Program-made: the position numbers and the translations under genes
Shown here: piece by piece, positions 60,517 through 64,000 of the stretch
Numbering within the stretch: position 1 is the first letter of the stretch
Layout of the letters: every line of letters begins with the position of its first letter
The notes under the pieces: generated by a model
Seen by the model: the letters and a program-made list of their open reading frames with translations, nothing else
Told to the model about the DNA's origin: nothing
The model's database searches: none
Source: Mangifera indica
Taxonomy: Eukaryota; Streptophyta; Magnoliopsida; Sapindales; Anacardiaceae
Assembly: GCF_011075055.1 (NCBI RefSeq)
Contig: NC_058145.1
Span: 2,492,887-2,556,886 of the forward strand
Direction: 5' to 3'
DNA: 64,000 nt

Positions 60517-63169
60517 TTAAGCATTAACTCCAGTTTCATGGCTGAATCTTGGGAGGACACGGAGATGCAGTCCACCTTCCATATGAAGAGTCAGTGCAGT
60601 TCTATACTTAACTGGTTTACTTTCATCATTGAGCTTGAATCTGTAGCTTCCCAGGAGAATCATAGAGAAAATTTTCATCTGTCTGTAAGCAAAATCCTTT
60701 CCTAGACAGATTCTTGGGCCCGCCTGTTCAACACAAATCATCTAATTGATTAGCTGTATTTCAGAAAATGTTTCTCCAATAATGGTAAAATTAATCACAT
60801 AACTCACCTGGAAGGCTGTGAAGATGAAAGGATTTCTCGCCTGGAAATGACCATTCTCATTGAGCCATCTCTCTGGCCGGTATTCCTCTGCATCATCCCC
60901 CCATAAATCTTTGCTCCTGCCCATGGCATAAGCTAAATATGTGACCATATCTCCTTTATTCACACTGAAACCATCCGGCAGCGTGTCGTCAGAAAAACAA
61001 ATCTTCCCGTCCTGTGACACCACCCACAAGTACTTCTTTCAAACAAAGCCAACAATGACCTCATTACATTAAATTCTACTATGATTATGCATTTACTTAC
61101 CACAGGAACAGCCGGATAGAGCCTGAGTGTCTCAGATAGAGCTGCATGGAGATGGTGAACCTTGTCAAGGGTTTCTTCATTCACTTTGGCTGCCAATTCC
61201 TCAATGCTTGAATCACCACTCACTTGGGTTGCTTCTATTATTTCCTTTGCAATCTTCTCTTGTATCTCAGGATGCTTACAAAGCAAGTAAAAAAACCAAG
61301 AAAGAGTGGTGGCCGTGGTGTCTTTGCCAGCAATTACAAAATTCAAAACTATGTCCCTCAAGTATTTTGGATCGGTCTCTTTCAGCTCCAGAAACCTTGA
61401 CAAAAGGTCTTCTTTCTTTCCCTGTAACAATCATTTATCAGCTACTCACACAAATATCAACAAAACTGCAGATGGTTTGAGCTATTATACTCACAGGATG
61501 TAAATCTTCATGTGGGTTATTGAGTTGCTCCATTTTGCTTTTGATTAATTTGTATACAAAATCATCAACCACTTTGATACTCTTCTTCAATTTAGCCTCC
61601 GATCCAATGTTCAGGAACCGCTTAATCTTCCAAAAGAAATCAACAAATCGATAAGAAGTAAATCCATTTGCTGTATCAAAAGCTTGAGTGAATCGAGCTC
61701 CTTCTTCATATGTTCCAGACAAGGCATCCAAGTCTATACCCAGTATGACTTTAAACACAGAATCTAAGGTTGCTTTCATGAAAAGATTCTGCAAAAAAAA
61801 AAAAACTCACAATCAGTGAATCAATCATCAGTTAAACGATTTCAAATTACTGTTCTTGTGATAGAGAAACTAATTCTCATACTTGCATGTCTACGGATTT
61901 GTCTGAGGCTGAAAATCCAGAAACTATTCGAGCAAGTTTTACAGCAGTGGCTTTAAAGACACCACCGCTGAAGTCTCTCAAATTCTTGGTGGAGAATTCA
62001 TAGCTTGCTACTTTCCTTTGATGTTTCCACTTGTCTCCGTCTACAGCGAAAATCCCATCACCCAGTAAGTCTTTAAAAATGCTATATGCGTAAGATCCCT
62101 GCTTCCATAAACGTGATAGAATTAGAATTTTATAACTACATGGATACATAACGGGAATTTTATCAAGAAATGGAAGATAATAAAGAGTAAATGACACTTT
62201 TCCCACCAGGGTTTAGCCGAGAGTCATTTTCCACCCCTAACCGGCCTAAATAGCCTTTTTTCACCCAACTTCAAAATCTTATAAAAATTAACTATATAAG
62301 TACAAAATTATAAATTTTATCCTCCATTAATTTTTCAAATAAAAAACAATTTTCTTTAAACCTCAACCGTTTTAAATAAAATAATTAATCTTTAAAATAT
62401 TATATTATATTTTCTTAAATTTTTAAAAAGGTAATTATTATTTTTGAAATTATTAAAAGATAGACTGAATTTTTTTTTAAACTTCCACTAATCACCTAAA
62501 ATTCTACTAAGAATTTTTTATATTTTCAAAAATTATAATCTAACTTTGAATATACAATTATAAGAGAAAAATACAGAAAATAAGATAAAAATAGAAGAAG
62601 ATAAAAATAAAAAAATTTATTATATAATTTAAATATTTAAAAGATTATTTTAATTTAAAAAAATAAAGAAGATAAAATGATAATTTTTTTTAATAATACT
62701 GTTTTATTAACTAGATTTAATTTTGAGTGAAAAATTTTATTTATGTTTGATTTCATACGAGAAAATGTTACTTATGGCAACTAAAAGTGGAAAAGTGTTT
62801 TATCACTAAACCCTGGGAGGGACAATGCAAATTACTCAAAAATGATATACATGTTACCTTGCCGTAGTTTGGAAAATTTGTTTTGAGGATGTACTCAACA
62901 ACCGCAGGGTCGGTGGCGAAAATCTCATTTCTGGAGAAGGAAGACAATCTGTAGGTTCTATATTTCCGTGAAAGGTCAGCCAGTAAGTCGAAGAGCCTGT
63001 AATAGTTGAGTACTTGGTCGAGGGCAGAGGTGGCGATTGGGTGATATTTTTTATCTTTCTGGGGCGATTTTTTGAGATGGGTTCTGAAGATGAATATGGC
63101 AAAGATCAGTGCCAAAGCTGCTGCTGTGAGAGGGATGAAGGAGGAGGAAAACTGAGTCAGGTCGAGCAT
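60517..63169 (-). CDS. CYP704: Cytochrome P450, CYP704 family, complete
   Basis: Six exons on the minus strand: 63169-62858, 62098-61883, 61788-61495, 61421-61101, 61011-60808 and 60723-60517. All introns are GT-AG and all junctions phase 0; 517 residues. Parts seen: N-terminal membrane anchor (about residues 10-28); DLLGDGIFAVDGDKWKHQRK (WxxxR, C-helix); oxygen-binding AGKDTT (305-310); ETLR of the K-helix (371-374); PERW; and the haem loop AGPRICLG with Cys455, where the loop's Phe lies just before the exon 5/6 junction. The sequence is of the CYP86-clan CYP704 type, closest in memory to CYP704A. Relatives hydroxylate long-chain fatty acids at the omega end (shown for CYP704B), but the substrate of CYP704A is not clear to me. 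An ER-membrane enzyme, intact as read. Intron 1 is enlarged by a MITE. Confidence 0.9.
62185..62837. mobile_element. MITE in intron 1 of the CYP704 gene
   Basis: About 650 bp of AT-rich DNA with inverted ends. The left is GAGTAAATGACACTTTTCCC then ACCAGGGTTTAG; the right, read inward, is GAGTAATTTGCATTGTCCCT then CCCAGGGTTTAG, and both continue to a TTTTCCAC block. Without it intron 1 would be about 106 bp, in line with the other introns of the gene. No clear target duplication was found (only AAA on both sides), so the superfamily is open. Confidence 0.75.
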
Positions 63170-63480
63170 CTTGATTAAGGGTAAGTGAGCTGATGAAATT
63201 CGGATTGAGATTGAAGGAAAGAAGAATTAATAATATATATATATATACACTCAGGTCCAGATAAATGTTTGTGTAAGGTGGCTGTATACAGAATAAAAAA
63301 AGGCGGAGGGCCGAGGGCTTGCATTAAATTATTCATTTAAAATGACACCCTTCTAGAAGTATAATTAAATAATAAATGATTATGTCGACCATGAGTTATC
63401 TTGTTTCTTTCTGATTCAAAATTAGTAAAGTTGGTATCAAGCGGTGTTTAGTTTTAAGTAATTACAAAAACTAAAAGATG
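63170..63480 (-). promoter_or_regulatory. CYP704 upstream region with TATA stretch
   Basis: A TATATATATATATA run at 63,232-63,247 lies about 65-80 bp upstream of the ATG on the coding strand and could be the TATA box, though it is also just a short microsatellite. The beginning of the 5' UTR is not visible. Confidence 0.4.
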
Positions 63481-63489
63481 AGAGGGTGG

Positions 63490-63830
63490 GTAGGTCTGAA
63501 TAATTATTATATTTAATAAAAATTAATAAATATAAATAATAATTATATTTAATTAAAAATAATAAAAAAATATTAAGATATTATTTTATTTAAATATTTT
63601 TATGTATAATTATTTTAAAATATATTTTATATTATTTGTTATATTAATTAAAAGTGAGAGTATTTTACTCTTGAAAGATTAATAAAATTATAATAAAATC
63701 AAATTATTTTATTAATATTTTAATATTTAAGATAAAAATAATAATTAAATTACTACTTATCATATTAACATTGATAATAAAATATTATCGTAATATTTAT
63801 TGAGAAACTAATCAAACTAATACAAATACC
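63490..63830 (+). mobile_element. Family T MITE copy near the right edge
   Basis: AT-rich DNA with the same block order as 6,965-7,440, including ATTAAATTACTACTTATCAT and TTGATAATAAAATATTATCG. Ends not clearly preserved. Confidence 0.4.
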
Positions 63831-63916
63831 ACAAACCAAACCACCATTATGAGTGATAATCAGCAATAAATTGGAAAAGTTGATGGATTAGGCGAATTTA
63901 TTGGAAATAAATACAT

Positions 63917-63918
<2 letters not shown>

Positions 63919-63950
<32 letters not shown>
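63919..63950. repeat. (AT)n microsatellite
   Basis: About 32 bp of AT dinucleotides, followed by AATT repeats. Confidence 0.9.
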
Positions 63951-63956
<6 letters not shown>

Positions 63957-64000
63957 TTAAATTAATTAATTAAAACTTTGATGAATCAATTCCCCCACAA

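Noticed and set aside
61437..61480. Plus-strand frames over the P450 exons (61,127-61,503)
   Set aside because: Antisense shadows of conserved P450 exons.
1..64000. Undescribed multi-gene system, CRISPR array, tRNA or rRNA genes
   Set aside because: I looked on both strands and found only common plant gene families, transposon relics and duplications. The unrelated neighbours (PP2C, subtilase, fucosidase, P450) show no sign of acting as a metabolic cluster.

Overview
This is a window of plant nuclear DNA, most likely from a eudicot. The genes have plant exon-intron structure, the intergenic DNA is very AT-rich, and the encoded proteins are close to Arabidopsis families: an AHG1-type clade A PP2C, an SBT1.3-type subtilase, a plant GH29 alpha-L-fucosidase and a CYP704 cytochrome P450. 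I cannot name the species. I see no tRNA, rRNA or CRISPR array, and nothing that looks like a new multi-gene system.

Layout. Positions 1-1,500 hold the 5' part of an AHG1-like PP2C (minus strand, cut by the window edge) and its ABRE-bearing upstream region. Positions 1,790-3,890 hold a decayed hAT transposase. Positions 5,646-59,112 are a complex array of three related segments. Unit 1 (about 5,646-26,200) carries a subtilase (minus) and a complete fucosidase (plus). Unit 2 (about 26,200-41,126) carries only a fucosidase that has lost its C-terminus. Unit 3 (about 41,123-59,112) carries a subtilase (minus) and a complete fucosidase (plus). Positions 59,113-60,500 are single-copy non-coding DNA apart from a short repeat piece, and 60,517-63,169 is a complete six-exon CYP704 gene (minus).

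The main result is the history of the array, which can be read at base level. Two junctions with 4-6 bp of microhomology are visible (41,123-41,126 and 26,195-26,200). A third junction at about 50,540 combines a deletion with a switch from unit-2-like to unit-1-like sequence. Fucosidases 1 and 3 are nearly identical and fucosidase 2 is more diverged. A model that fits is one tandem duplication, a second duplication, and then a homologous exchange.

Both subtilase copies are broken, each by a different single-base loss in a G run. Either both are recent pseudogenes or these are assembly errors.

The units also carry datable mobile elements. These include a Mutator-type MITE family with 9-bp target duplications, hAT-type MITEs with 8-bp duplications (one present only in unit 1), and a 2.3-kb solo-LTR-like insertion present only in unit 2. 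The genes do not form a pathway. In Arabidopsis AHG1 and SBT1.3 are also neighbours, so the left end looks like old synteny, while the fucosidase and P450 neighbours are not part of that pair.
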